Shown: positions 53,824 to 62,245 of the stretch, in pieces
How the letters are laid out: the number at the start of each line of letters is the position of its first letter
How positions within the stretch are numbered: position 1 is the first letter of the stretch
NCBI RefSeq assembly: GCF_000305785.2
Contig: NC_018868.3
Span: forward strand, 2,514,001-2,578,000
Reading direction: 5' to 3'
Length of the DNA: 64,000 nt
Origin: Simiduia agarivorans SA1 = DSM 21679
GTDB taxonomy: Bacteria > Pseudomonadota > Gammaproteobacteria > Pseudomonadales > Cellvibrionaceae
Position numbers and translations under genes: made by a program
Notes under the pieces: model-generated
Databases searched by the model: none
What the model saw: the letters and a program-made list of their open reading frames with translations, nothing else
Told to the model about the DNA's origin: nothing

Positions 53824-55242
53824 ATGCACCCAGCCGCCACCCGGTACTTGTGTACCTTATTCGCACTTGCCTGCGCCAGCAGCGTCCATTCAGCCGGCAA
53901 TGCCGGGCGCACAGGCCCCGCCACCACCTTCGGCCCGGTGAGCCATGCACAACTTGGATTGAGCAACAGCGGTAACCCCGCCGCCCAGGCCTACGATCGC
54001 AGCCGCATGGATCAGGATGACGGCGTCATTGGCGGTTTACACCTGGGCGCAGGCCTGGAGTACGGCAATGTCAGTGAATTGTTCGATAAGGTTGATGACA
54101 TCGCCGATAGCCTGCTATCGGATTCGGGCCTGGCCGAGAAGAATATCTACAACATTGATTTTAATAACCCGGATTTAAATGGCCTGGTCGATGCCATTGA
54201 TCAGGAAGCAGACCGGGTCGACGATCTGCTGGCCTCCATCGGCGACAGCGGTTACGCCAATGCCACCGTCAACGGCCAGATTCCGATCGTGTTCGCAGCC
54301 GATGTGTTCGGCGGCACATTGGGCGTTGAGTATCGCTATGCGGCTACCGCCAGTGCCGTTGCGTTGCCGGAACTGCTGAACTTCGACACCCAGGCTGCAC
54401 TCACTGCGCTGCAGACGGCATTTGATCCCAACAACCCGCAAACCAGCTACGACCTCACCGGAGGCGTGACCCTGGCGGTGGACCCGCTCACCGGAGACGT
54501 GGCCATCGGGTTCGACAACGACTCAACCCTTCTGACCCGCGCCGCCAAAATTTCCGAATTCGGGGTCAGCTGGAGTAAGGGCCTGAACATGAGCGGCGGA
54601 AAACTGTTTTTCGGCGTCACCCCCAAGTACACCAGCATGGGCCTCTCCAATGTGGCATCCCGGGTGGGTGACATTACAGACGCAGAAGAGCTGTTCGACG
54701 ATATCCGCGATGCCAGTTTCAAAACAGAGGGCAAGATCGGCCTTGATGCCGGGCTGTTATGGGTCGCACAAAACTATCGGCTTGGCGTTACCGGCACCAA
54801 CCTGCTCGAGCCCAGCTTCAAGTTCCCCGCGCTGGACACCAGCGGCTTTACCAATCCCGCCATTACTGCGCAACTGGCAGCTCTGGAAACTTACACACTC
54901 GAACGGCAATTCACCCTGGAGGGCGGATTGTTTACCGCAGACCACCAGTGGTCGCTGAATATTGCCTACGACACTCAAGCCATCACTGACCCGATCGGCA
55001 AAGAAGCGCAATGGCTGAGCATCAGTGGCGGTTGGCACAGCGACAATTTCTGGTTGCCCAACGTGCGACTGGGCTACCACAAAAATCAGACCGGTTCGGA
55101 GTTGGGCTACTACGCCTTTGGCCTGACCCTGTTTGGCTACGTCAACCTCGACCTCGGCTACAGCCCGGACAAGGTCACCATAGATGGCGACAGCCTGCCG
55201 CGCGGCGCCAGCGCCAGCCTGGGCTTTAATTTTGGGTTTTAA
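53824..55242 (+). CDS. TraF-like outer-membrane protein, copy 1
   Basis: 472 aa. Signal peptide (about 1-23, ending SVHSA), then a beta-rich body ending in a terminal aromatic (LGFNFGF) typical of outer-membrane barrels. GNAGRTGPATTFGP and GDITDAEELFDDIRDASF mark the chromosomal TraF-like family (conjugal transfer TraF name only; no conjugation genes are here). Likely an outer-membrane porin-like protein of unknown cargo. GGAGG is eight bases before the ATG. Confidence 0.85.
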   Translation: MHPAATRYLCTLFALACASSVHSAGNAGRTGPATTFGPVSHAQLGLSNSGNPAAQAYDRSRMDQDDGVIGGLHLGAGLEYGNVSELFDKVDDIADSLLSDSGLAEKNIYNIDFNNPDLNGLVDAIDQEADRVDDLLASIGDSGYANATVNGQIPIVFAADVFGGTLGVEYRYAATASAVALPELLNFDTQAALTALQTAFDPNNPQTSYDLTGGVTLAVDPLTGDVAIGFDNDSTLLTRAAKISEFGVSWSKGLNMSGGKLFFGVTPKYTSMGLSNVASRVGDITDAEELFDDIRDASFKTEGKIGLDAGLLWVAQNYRLGVTGTNLLEPSFKFPALDTSGFTNPAITAQLAALETYTLERQFTLEGGLFTADHQWSLNIAYDTQAITDPIGKEAQWLSISGGWHSDNFWLPNVRLGYHKNQTGSELGYYAFGLTLFGYVNLDLGYSPDKVTIDGDSLPRGASASLGFNFGF

Positions 55243-55252
55243 GCGATCGGGT

Positions 55253-55278
55253 TATAATCCTCCCTTTTAAGGGGGTGC
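55253..55278 (+). promoter_or_regulatory. -10-like box and SD-sequestering hairpin before second barrel
   Basis: TATAAT at 55253-55258 matches the -10 consensus, with only a weak -35 (TTTGGG, 55231-55236, spacing 16). Directly after, CCTCCC and GGGGG(T) flank TTTTAA and could pair, hiding the ribosome site of the gene at 55282. Confidence 0.35.
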
Positions 55279-55281
55279 ACT

Positions 55282-56727
55282 ATGATGCAGGGAATCAAAT
55301 GGCGGTTGGCAACAGCGTTGGTCGCCGCTGCCAGCATCAATGCGCAAGCCGGCAACGGCTTTGCCGGCACCGGTCCCGCGGCCACAATGGGCAGTGCGGT
55401 GACCGGCCACTACTTGAGCGACGCGATCAATCCGGCCAACGTGGGCTTCGATCGCCAACAAATCAGTTCAACAAGCTTCAGTGCCGGTCGCCTGCATCTG
55501 TCCGGTGGGCTCGAATACGGCAATGTGCAGGAGTTATTCGACGGTTACGACGAATTATCCGCCTGGCTGAAAGACAACGATTCCGGCGGCAACAATGGTG
55601 GCGGTGGCAACCCCGATCAACCGCCCAAGCCAATTGACCCCATCGATCCGGATCTCGAAAGAATCATTGAAGAATTCAAGGCCGAAGCAACCCGGATTGG
55701 CGCTATTCTCGCCGTCATCGCCACCGAAGGTTACGCCAATACCGATCTGGGGACAGACCTGGCCCTGGTATTTAACCGCGAATGGTTGGGTGGCACCTGG
55801 GGTCTGGATGTGAGTTATGCGGGCAGTGCGTCGGCGGTCGGATTTGTGGAGGATCTGGACTTCAATGCGGAACAGGCACTCACAGAATTGCAAGCCGCCT
55901 ACAACCTGCAACCCGGTGACCCTGCCACCAGCTTCGATTTATCGGGCGGCATAATCCTGCATATTGATCCCAACGCCGGCACTGTGCGGGGCGAGTTTAA
56001 TAACGACAGTTTATTGGCCATTCGCGCGGCCAGGGAAACCACGGTCGCTTTAAACTACAGCCGGGCGTTCGCACTCGGCGATCAACAATGGTTTGTTGGC
56101 GTGAGACCCAAGTACGTCAACATGGGCCTGTCTGGTCTGATTACCCGCATCGGCGATATCACCGACTCCGAGAGCCTGTTTGATGATATCCGCGATGCCG
56201 ATTTCAACAACACCGGCAACCTGAGCCTGGACGCCGGCGTTCTGTGGGCATCCGATCATTACACAGCTGGGCTTGCGGTAACCGATATTTTTGAGCCCAC
56301 TTACGATTTCAATTTTGTCGGTTCCACAGGCTTCAACAATCCCGTAGTGGTTGCAGCCTTCGAGCGACTGCAAACCTTCAAACAGGCACGCCGCTGGCGC
56401 TTGGATTCCAGCTATATCAGTGACAACAAGCAATGGGCCGCCAGTGTTTCTGTGGACGCCAATGCAGTGCGCGATGCACTGGGCGAAAACCACCAATGGG
56501 CCAACGTGTCCGGCAGCTGGAAACCCGACAGCTTCTGGATTCCCAGTGTCCGGCTGGGTTATTCGGCCAATCTGGCCGGGACTCATACCAAGCTGTACAA
56601 ATTGGGCCTGACGTTTTTTAACCACCTGGATCTGGATCTGGGGTTGAGTCAGGATACGGTGCGGATCAACGGCGACACCCTGCCTCGCGGGCTCAATGTG
56701 TCGCTCGGGTTTAGCTACGGTTTTTAA
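55282..56727 (+). CDS. TraF-like outer-membrane protein, copy 2
   Basis: 481 aa, tandem paralogue of the preceding gene with the same start (GNGFAGTGPAATMGSA), the shared GDITDSESLFDDIRDADF block and terminal SLGFSYGF. It differs by a Gly/Asn/Pro-rich insert at about residues 100-125 (SGGNNGGGGNPDQPPKP). Signal peptide about 1-24 (ending NAQAGN). A gene-duplication product; the function of both is unknown. Ends at a bidirectional terminator. Confidence 0.85.
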   Translation: MMQGIKWRLATALVAAASINAQAGNGFAGTGPAATMGSAVTGHYLSDAINPANVGFDRQQISSTSFSAGRLHLSGGLEYGNVQELFDGYDELSAWLKDNDSGGNNGGGGNPDQPPKPIDPIDPDLERIIEEFKAEATRIGAILAVIATEGYANTDLGTDLALVFNREWLGGTWGLDVSYAGSASAVGFVEDLDFNAEQALTELQAAYNLQPGDPATSFDLSGGIILHIDPNAGTVRGEFNNDSLLAIRAARETTVALNYSRAFALGDQQWFVGVRPKYVNMGLSGLITRIGDITDSESLFDDIRDADFNNTGNLSLDAGVLWASDHYTAGLAVTDIFEPTYDFNFVGSTGFNNPVVVAAFERLQTFKQARRWRLDSSYISDNKQWAASVSVDANAVRDALGENHQWANVSGSWKPDSFWIPSVRLGYSANLAGTHTKLYKLGLTFFNHLDLDLGLSQDTVRINGDTLPRGLNVSLGFSYGF

Positions 56728-56731
56728 ACCA

Positions 56732-56761
56732 AAAAAAAGCCTGCGTTTGCAGGCTTTTTTT
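56732..56761. terminator. Bidirectional terminator
   Basis: A-run, GCCTGC, loop GTTT, GCAGGC, T-run: 13-bp stem counting the A/T ends. Serves the TraF-like pair and the convergent M20 gene. Confidence 0.92.
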
Positions 56762-56776
56762 CAGGCAAATGATCTG

Positions 56777-58108
56777 TCAGGGTTTCTGCAGTAATTCCAT
56801 CAGTGCAATCACTGTTGCCTCCACGCCTTTGGTCACCGCCGGCTCCGGGGTGATTTTAAATAATGGACTGTGGTGGCTGGGGACGGGCTCGCCGCCGGCT
56901 TTTTCCCGCTCGAAATCGGCCTTGGGTGTTCCGCCCACGGCAAAATACACACTGGGGATATAGGGGTCGGTGGTGAAGAACGGGAAGTCTTCCGCCCCCA
57001 TACCCAAACGACGATAGTGTTTGTCGAACGCTTCATCGCCCAGTTTTTCGCGCCATACGGCTTTCAGACGCTGGGTCATGGGAATGTCATTTACCGTAGG
57101 TGGCGTGGGCTCATCCGAGATGGTTACCACCGGCAACTTATCTTCCGGCATGCCCGCCGCCCGCGCCGTATTTATCGCCACGCGTTCGATTGCCTTGATG
57201 AGGTACTCGCGCGTTTCCCAGCTGTCGTTGCGCACCGTAATCTGCAACTTGGCCTGATCGGAAATAATGTTGTGCTTGGTACCCGCATGAAATGAACCCA
57301 CGGTAATCACGGCCGGTTCTTTGGGCGCGATTTCGCGGCTGACAATGGTTTGCAACGCCAACACAATCTGTGCGCCAATCACCACCGGGTCTTTGCCGCG
57401 GTGGGGCGACGCGCCATGGGCACCGATACCGGGAATCACAATATCGATGGAGTCCACACCGGAATAGGGCGAACCTTCCACAGCCACCAATTTGCCCGCT
57501 TCAATTTCAGAACTGACGTGAAACGCCATGGCGTAATCCGGCTGGCCAAAGCGCTTCCAGATACCGTCTTCCATCATGCCCTTGGCACCACCCACGCGCT
57601 CTTCCGCCGGCTGACCAATCAGCATGAGCGTGCCCGACCATTCGTTTTTGCGTTTGGCCATTTGCCGCGCGGTGCCCACGAGGCTGGTGATATGCACATC
57701 GTGACCGCACGCATGCATCACGTTAACCAGATTACCATCCCAATCTTTTTGCGTGGCTTTGGAGGCATAGGGCAGGCCGGATTTTTCTTCCACCGGCAAG
57801 CCGTCCATGTCGGCACGCATCATCACCAACGGTCCCGGACCATTTTTCATGATGGCCACCACACCGGTTTTGCCTACGCCTTCGGTTACGTCAAAACCGG
57901 CATCGCGCAGTTCTTTTGCCAAGCGCTTGGCGGTTTTGAATTCCAGATGGGAAAGTTCGGGATTCTGATGGAAATGGGTGAACAGGGATTTCAGGTGTCG
58001 ATCGTAATCGGCCTGCACATCCTTGCCGAGGTCGGCGATCGCCAAGGGCGCCGCCACCATCAGCACACCGGCCAGCGCCGAGTGCGCAACGCGTGAAAAC
58101 AATCTCAT
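56777..58108 (-). CDS. M20-family amidohydrolase, secreted
   Basis: 443 aa. Signal peptide 1-26 (ending LAIADLG). M20D-type hippurate/IAA-amino-acid hydrolase fold: MMRADMDGLPV, HACGHDVHITSLVGTA (metal ligands), GQPAEERVGGAKGMMEDG (catalytic Glu and metal), and C-terminal MGAEDFPFF. Removes acyl groups from amino acids or peptides in the periplasm; the substrate is not known. Confidence 0.9.
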   Translation of the reverse strand: MRLFSRVAHSALAGVLMVAAPLAIADLGKDVQADYDRHLKSLFTHFHQNPELSHLEFKTAKRLAKELRDAGFDVTEGVGKTGVVAIMKNGPGPLVMMRADMDGLPVEEKSGLPYASKATQKDWDGNLVNVMHACGHDVHITSLVGTARQMAKRKNEWSGTLMLIGQPAEERVGGAKGMMEDGIWKRFGQPDYAMAFHVSSEIEAGKLVAVEGSPYSGVDSIDIVIPGIGAHGASPHRGKDPVVIGAQIVLALQTIVSREIAPKEPAVITVGSFHAGTKHNIISDQAKLQITVRNDSWETREYLIKAIERVAINTARAAGMPEDKLPVVTISDEPTPPTVNDIPMTQRLKAVWREKLGDEAFDKHYRRLGMGAEDFPFFTTDPYIPSVYFAVGGTPKADFEREKAGGEPVPSHHSPLFKITPEPAVTKGVEATVIALMELLQKP

Positions 58109-58161
58109 ATTTATCTCCTGCTTTTAATTAACCGGAAAAACGAAGCAACTGCGGGCTGCGT

Positions 58162-58629
58162 TTACTGTGCATTTGTCTGATTGACGGACAGAGCGCGCAA
58201 ATCCTCCAGCCAGGTGTGTTCTGGCGTTTCAATAATACGACCCGCTTCAACCCCGTTGTGGTACACCACCAGGGTGGGCGTAAACTGCAACTGGTGCCGC
58301 TCCACAGCAACCATGGGCTCGCTTTTGTCGCGGGAAATGGCGATATAACGCACGCTAAAATCGCCCTGTTCCAATACCCGCATCAGCCGCGGCACTTCCC
58401 GTTCGCTGTCGTGGCACCAGGTGCCAAACAGAACCACCAGCTCCGCGCCTGTTAAAAATGCGCGCAGTTCTTCATCGAGCAGAACGGGTTCGGATTGGGC
58501 GTAATGACGTTCGAATGCAGGCAGCGAAAGAATGGCCTGCGCAGACACCTCACCGATTAACGGCGGTTGGTCGTCTGCCTGTACTGATGCACACACCCAA
58601 ATCAACATAACTATTAACAGCGCGCGCAT
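58162..58629 (-). CDS. Periplasmic thioredoxin-like protein, single active Cys
   Basis: 155 aa. Signal peptide about 1-18 (ending SVQA). Thioredoxin fold with motif FGTWCHDSE, so the usual second Cys of CxxC is Ser; the cis-Pro is in FTPTLVVY. A single-Cys version may act as a thiol peroxidase-like or disulfide-binding protein rather than a normal reductase. It lies between the M20 gene and a small membrane-protein gene on the same strand. Confidence 0.8.
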   Translation of the reverse strand: MRALLIVMLIWVCASVQADDQPPLIGEVSAQAILSLPAFERHYAQSEPVLLDEELRAFLTGAELVVLFGTWCHDSEREVPRLMRVLEQGDFSVRYIAISRDKSEPMVAVERHQLQFTPTLVVYHNGVEAGRIIETPEHTWLEDLRALSVNQTNAQ

Positions 58630-58648
58630 AATGACTCCTGATCGCAGA

Positions 58649-59179
58649 CTAACTGGCGGCTTTTTTGTTGGCCAGATTGTTCATCACCTGGCTATAGGCC
58701 TTGGTGAGTTTATTGGCTGCATCGCTGCCACCGGCAATTACCGAGCCGGTGAGCAGAATGTCCAACATGTGAAACAGCCGGTTCTGCCATCCCTCCGGCA
58801 CGTCCTGCACCAGACCGGCAAGAATCCGGATACCCACCAGCGCAATCATCAGGCCTAAGCCTAACGCCAGCTGCTGGGCGATCAAGCGCGAGTGCGCGCG
58901 GTAATCCGCCCGCTCACGCACTAACGCCAGATACGCGTCTGTGCCCGTCGGTGTATTAGCCAGCGCCAGATCCAGGCGATCAGCTCCGCCACTGCGCAGC
59001 GACGACAACACCACCTCCACCGCGCGCTCCACAAACAGACTGAGCATCACCACCGTAACGAGCAATGCCGGCACGCGCAGCAGCGGATCCCCAACCGGGA
59101 TTGCCGCAGCGGGGTGATACCAGTAGGCCAGCAACGCCAGGAAAAACACCAACAATAAAGTTATCCAGTATCGGGTCAT
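58649..59179 (-). CDS. Small membrane protein, unknown
   Basis: 176 aa. About four hydrophobic segments (residues 5-22, 35-52, 103-122, 138-155) with a polar loop (55-100) rich in Arg/Asp. No family recognised. It starts 10 bases after the stop of the upstream SDR gene, so it is probably co-transcribed with it. Confidence 0.65.
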   Translation of the reverse strand: MTRYWITLLLVFFLALLAYWYHPAAAIPVGDPLLRVPALLVTVVMLSLFVERAVEVVLSSLRSGGADRLDLALANTPTGTDAYLALVRERADYRAHSRLIAQQLALGLGLMIALVGIRILAGLVQDVPEGWQNRLFHMLDILLTGSVIAGGSDAANKLTKAYSQVMNNLANKKAAS

Positions 59180-59189
59180 GCTGGCGGCC

Positions 59190-59930
59190 TCAGGTTAAAC
59201 GCGCCAAAAGCGCAACCGGTATCCAACGTAACAGACGCGCAATAATTGCCCAGGGCCAACGCGGTACCGTGGCCCGTGCCACCCGCCGCTCAATCAGATC
59301 CGCCAGCAAGCGCCCGCCCTGTTCCAATGAAATACAAAATGGCCGGGAACGCGCCGCCTGGTTGATAGGCGTATCAATGTAGCCCGGCCACAACAGCGTC
59401 ACGTCGATGCCGCGGCCATACACTTCCGCGCGCAGGGATTCCATGTAACTGGTGACCGCCGCTTTGGAGGCGCCATAGGCCCCACCCGCGGGTAAACCGC
59501 GAAAACCGGCGACACTGGAAACCGCCACAATATGCCCGTGACCCTGCTGCTTGAACAGCAGCACAGCGGCATCCACCGTGGCCATCAGGCCCAACACATT
59601 GGTGTCGATCGTGGCCTTGACCCTGTCCCAGGACAAGCGACCGATGTAATCGCTGTAACCAATACCCGCGTTGGCGATGACTGTGTCGAGCTGGCCAAAA
59701 TATTCGCGCGCGGCTTCCAGTGCGGGTGCAATGGTCTCGAACCGGGTCACGTCCAGCGCCTGAATCCAGACCTGGGCCTCATATTCGGTTTCGAGTTTTT
59801 GTTTAAGCGTCGTCAGGCTTTCTTCACGCCGCGCAGTCAGCGCCAGCCTGTGGCCCCGGCGGGCAAATTCGATGGCCATTTGCCAACCCAGCCCGCTGGA
59901 GGCGCCGGTTATAAAGATCACATCGCTCAT
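59190..59930 (-). CDS. Short-chain dehydrogenase/reductase
   Basis: 246 aa. The nucleotide-binding TGASSGLGWQMA is at the N-terminus; NAGIGYSDY, catalytic Ser in VAVSSVAGFRG, and YGASKAA (Tyr-x-x-x-Lys) complete the SDR set. The hydrophobic C-terminus (IIARLLRWIPVALLARL) suggests membrane attachment. Substrate unknown; likely a lipid-related or general oxidoreductase. Confidence 0.87.
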   Translation of the reverse strand: MSDVIFITGASSGLGWQMAIEFARRGHRLALTARREESLTTLKQKLETEYEAQVWIQALDVTRFETIAPALEAAREYFGQLDTVIANAGIGYSDYIGRLSWDRVKATIDTNVLGLMATVDAAVLLFKQQGHGHIVAVSSVAGFRGLPAGGAYGASKAAVTSYMESLRAEVYGRGIDVTLLWPGYIDTPINQAARSRPFCISLEQGGRLLADLIERRVARATVPRWPWAIIARLLRWIPVALLARLT

Positions 59931-59951
59931 GGCATCCCTGTGTATTTATCG

Positions 59952-60611
59952 TTATTGAACCCGGGTCTGTACCCGTAAGATGGACCCCAACTCTGCCACC
60001 AGCTGGTCACCCGATGCAAGCGGCCCTACCCCGGCCGGTGTACCGGTGAGCAACACGTCGCCCGGCTCAAAGGTAAAAAAGCGGCTCGCGTAGGCCAACA
60101 AGGGCACTACCTGCGTCAGCATCTGGGCGGTATTGCCGTTTTGCGTGAGTTTGTCGTTGCGGGTCAGGCGCAGATCCAATGACTGGAAATTTTCCGGTAC
60201 CGGCACGAACACCGACAACGGGCAGCTGCCATCAAAGCCCTTGGCTTTTTCCCAGGGGTGGCCGCGGGACTTCAGTTCCGCCTGCAGGTCGCGCAAGGTC
60301 AGGTCGAATGCCAGCCCCACCCCCACCATCGCCGACCTCGCCTCGGCTTCAGTGGCATTGCTCAGGCGTGCGCCCACCAGCACACTCATTTCCGTTTCGA
60401 AATGGCATTGGCCAAACCCCGTGGGAATGCCGAAAGGCTGCTCCATGGGCCGGGCACAGCTGGCGGTTTTGATAAACAGCATGGGCTCGGGCGCTACGTT
60501 TGAGCCCATTTCCGCGATGTGGTCAGCGTAGTTCTGCCCCACACAAACGATTTTTGACGGCACGGGCGGTAAATCGGGCACAGAGCCCGTTGCGAATCGG
60601 TGTTGATACAT
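59952..60611 (-). CDS. Fumarylacetoacetate hydrolase family protein
   Basis: 219 aa. Core FAH/YcgM-type fold: IVCVGQNYADHIAEMG, ETEMSVLVG (metal-binding acidic residues), GVGLAFDLTLRDLQ, LLTGTPAGVGPL. Acts on beta-keto acids or acylpyruvates by metal-dependent C-C cleavage or decarboxylation. ATG 60611 (MYQHRF) follows GAGGAG; the frame is open to 60668. Followed by the SDR gene 21 bases later. Confidence 0.88.
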   Translation of the reverse strand: MYQHRFATGSVPDLPPVPSKIVCVGQNYADHIAEMGSNVAPEPMLFIKTASCARPMEQPFGIPTGFGQCHFETEMSVLVGARLSNATEAEARSAMVGVGLAFDLTLRDLQAELKSRGHPWEKAKGFDGSCPLSVFVPVPENFQSLDLRLTRNDKLTQNGNTAQMLTQVVPLLAYASRFFTFEPGDVLLTGTPAGVGPLASGDQLVAELGSILRVQTRVQ

Positions 60612-60749
60612 AGCAGCTTTCTCCTCGAAGCGCCCTATTCTAACGCCCGGCACCTGTGAAAACCCCATGGCTTAGCAGCATTCTTATGGAAAATAGCCGC
60701 AATGCAGCGGAGATTGCTCGAGAAGCCTTTGCGGCCCCATTGGCTGTGG

Positions 60750-60797
60750 TATTATGGCGCCCCATTTTTCCCAGCCCCAGGACCTTTTTCTGGGGCT
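60750..60797 (+). promoter_or_regulatory. Candidate serA -10 box and leader hairpin
   Basis: TATTAT (60750-60755) is a good -10 box, with a weak -35 (TTTGCG, spacing 16). Just downstream, AGCCCCAG (60773-60780) and CTGGGGCT (60790-60797) form an 8-bp stem with a 9-nt loop, then TTTGCGTTT. It could be a leader attenuator or simply a weak terminator. Confidence 0.35.
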
Positions 60798-60818
60798 TTG
60801 CGTTTGAGGTGTCAATCC

Positions 60819-62045
60819 ATGGCCAAGGTCTCTCTGGACAAGAGCAAAATCAAATTCCTGCTGCTCGAGGGCGTGCACCAGTCCGCCGTCGACAAGCTGA
60901 CCGCCGCCGGCTACACCAATGTGGAATACCACAAGACCGCGCTGCCCGAAGACGAATTGCTGGAACGCATTAAAGATGCCCACTTCGTTGGTTTGCGCTC
61001 GCGCACCCAGCTCACCCGCGAGGTGTTTGATGCCGCGGAAAAGCTGATTGCCGTGGGTTGCTTCTGCATCGGCACCAATCAGGTTGACCTGCAGGCCGCG
61101 CAGGAAAAAGGCGTGGCCGTGTTCAACGCGCCTTACTCCAATACCCGCTCGGTGGCTGAGCTGGTGATTGCCGAAGCCATCCTGTTGCTGCGCGGCATCC
61201 CGGAAAAGAACGCCGTATGCCACCGTGGCGGCTGGCAGAAATCGGCCGTGGGTTCCTTTGAAATCCGCGGTAAGACCCTGGGCATCATCGGCTATGGTTC
61301 CATCGGCAGTCAGGTGAGCGTGTTGGCGGAATCCCTCGGCATGAAGGTGATTTTTTCCGATGTGGTCACCAAATTGCCATTGGGCAACGCCGAGCAGGTC
61401 ACCCAGTCCGAACTGCTGAGCCGGGCCGACATTGTCAGCCTGCACGTGCCGGAACTGGCGAGCACCAAAATGATGATCGGCGCCAATGAAATCGCCGCCA
61501 TGAAGCAGGGTGCGATCCTGATCAACGCCTCGCGCGGTACAGTGGTGGATATCGACGCGCTGGCCAAAGCCCTGCGCGAAGAGCGCCTGGCCGGTGCAGC
61601 TATCGACGTATTCCCGGTGGAGCCCAAGGGCCCGCAGGATGAGTTCGTCTCGCCCTTGCGCGAATTCGATAACGTCATCCTCACACCCCACATCGGCGGC
61701 TCCACTATGGAGGCCCAAGCCAATATCGGCGTGGAAGTGGCGGAAAAACTGATCAAATACTCCGACAACGGCACCACCACCAGCTCGGTCAACTTCCCCG
61801 AAGTGGCCCTGTCGTCGCACGGCAATGTCCACCGCCTGCTGCACGTGCACCAGAACGTGCCCGGCGTTATGTCGGCCATTAACAAGGTATTCTCGGAAAA
61901 CAACATCAACATCATTGGCCAGCACCTGCAGACCAACGAAAAAGTGGGCTATGTGGTGATTGAAGTGGATGCGGCCAACAGTGAAACTGCGCTGGAAAAA
62001 GTACGCGAAGTTGAGGGTACCATCCGCTGCCGCGTCTTGTTCTGA
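60819..62045 (+). CDS. serA: D-3-phosphoglycerate dehydrogenase
   Basis: 408 aa, first enzyme of serine synthesis. Rossmann motif LGIIGYGSIGSQVSVLAESLG, NASRGTVVD, catalytic HIGGSTMEAQ, and a C-terminal ACT domain (about 335-408: VPGVMSAINKVFSENNINI) giving serine feedback. Same length class as E. coli SerA. ATG 60819 follows GAGG with 9-base spacing; the frame is open to 60702. Its terminator follows closely. Confidence 0.96.
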   Translation: MAKVSLDKSKIKFLLLEGVHQSAVDKLTAAGYTNVEYHKTALPEDELLERIKDAHFVGLRSRTQLTREVFDAAEKLIAVGCFCIGTNQVDLQAAQEKGVAVFNAPYSNTRSVAELVIAEAILLLRGIPEKNAVCHRGGWQKSAVGSFEIRGKTLGIIGYGSIGSQVSVLAESLGMKVIFSDVVTKLPLGNAEQVTQSELLSRADIVSLHVPELASTKMMIGANEIAAMKQGAILINASRGTVVDIDALAKALREERLAGAAIDVFPVEPKGPQDEFVSPLREFDNVILTPHIGGSTMEAQANIGVEVAEKLIKYSDNGTTTSSVNFPEVALSSHGNVHRLLHVHQNVPGVMSAINKVFSENNINIIGQHLQTNEKVGYVVIEVDAANSETALEKVREVEGTIRCRVLF

Positions 62046-62067
62046 TTCGCATCTGAATGCTTTTACC

Positions 62068-62093
62068 AAGGGCCGCTGATGCGGCCCTTTTTT
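62068..62093 (+). terminator. Rho-independent terminator of serA
   Basis: AAGGGCCGC and GCGGCCCTT form a 9-bp stem with loop TGAT, and six T overlap its end. It begins 23 bases after the stop codon. Confidence 0.92.
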
Positions 62094-62110
62094 GTTTAGT
62101 GCGCTGGTAA

Positions 62111-62213
62111 ATGGGCACCAGGACCGGCGCCTCGGGGACGCGTGAATACGTCCATGTAGCTTGACGCCGCCGTCCTGGCGGCGACACCCCGAGGCACCAC
62201 TCCTGGCACCCAT
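62111..62213 (+). repeat. Structured intergenic repeat, copy C
   Basis: Third copy of the fold seen at 41.6-41.9 kb. Outer stem: ATGGG (62111) with CCCAT (62209), CCAGGA (62118) with TCCTGG (62201), and GCCTCGGGG (62129) with CCCCGAGGC (62187). Inside: hairpin TAC-GTCCAT-GTA (62147-62158) and hairpin GCCGCC-GTCCT-GGCGGC (62166-62182). Loops keep the TCC(A/C)T theme although stems share no sequence with copies A and B. Confidence 0.7.
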
Positions 62214-62245
62214 CTGCAAAGAGCATCGCAACCCCGGATTTCTAT

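Noticed and set aside
53824..56727. Conjugative plasmid or integrative element suggested by TraF similarity
   Set aside because: No other transfer, relaxase or integrase genes are present, and both proteins look like chromosomal outer-membrane barrels.
60684..62231. 515-codon minus-strand frame opposite serA
   Set aside because: Antisense shadow of serA; runs across the serA terminator and repeat copy C, with no sensible protein features.
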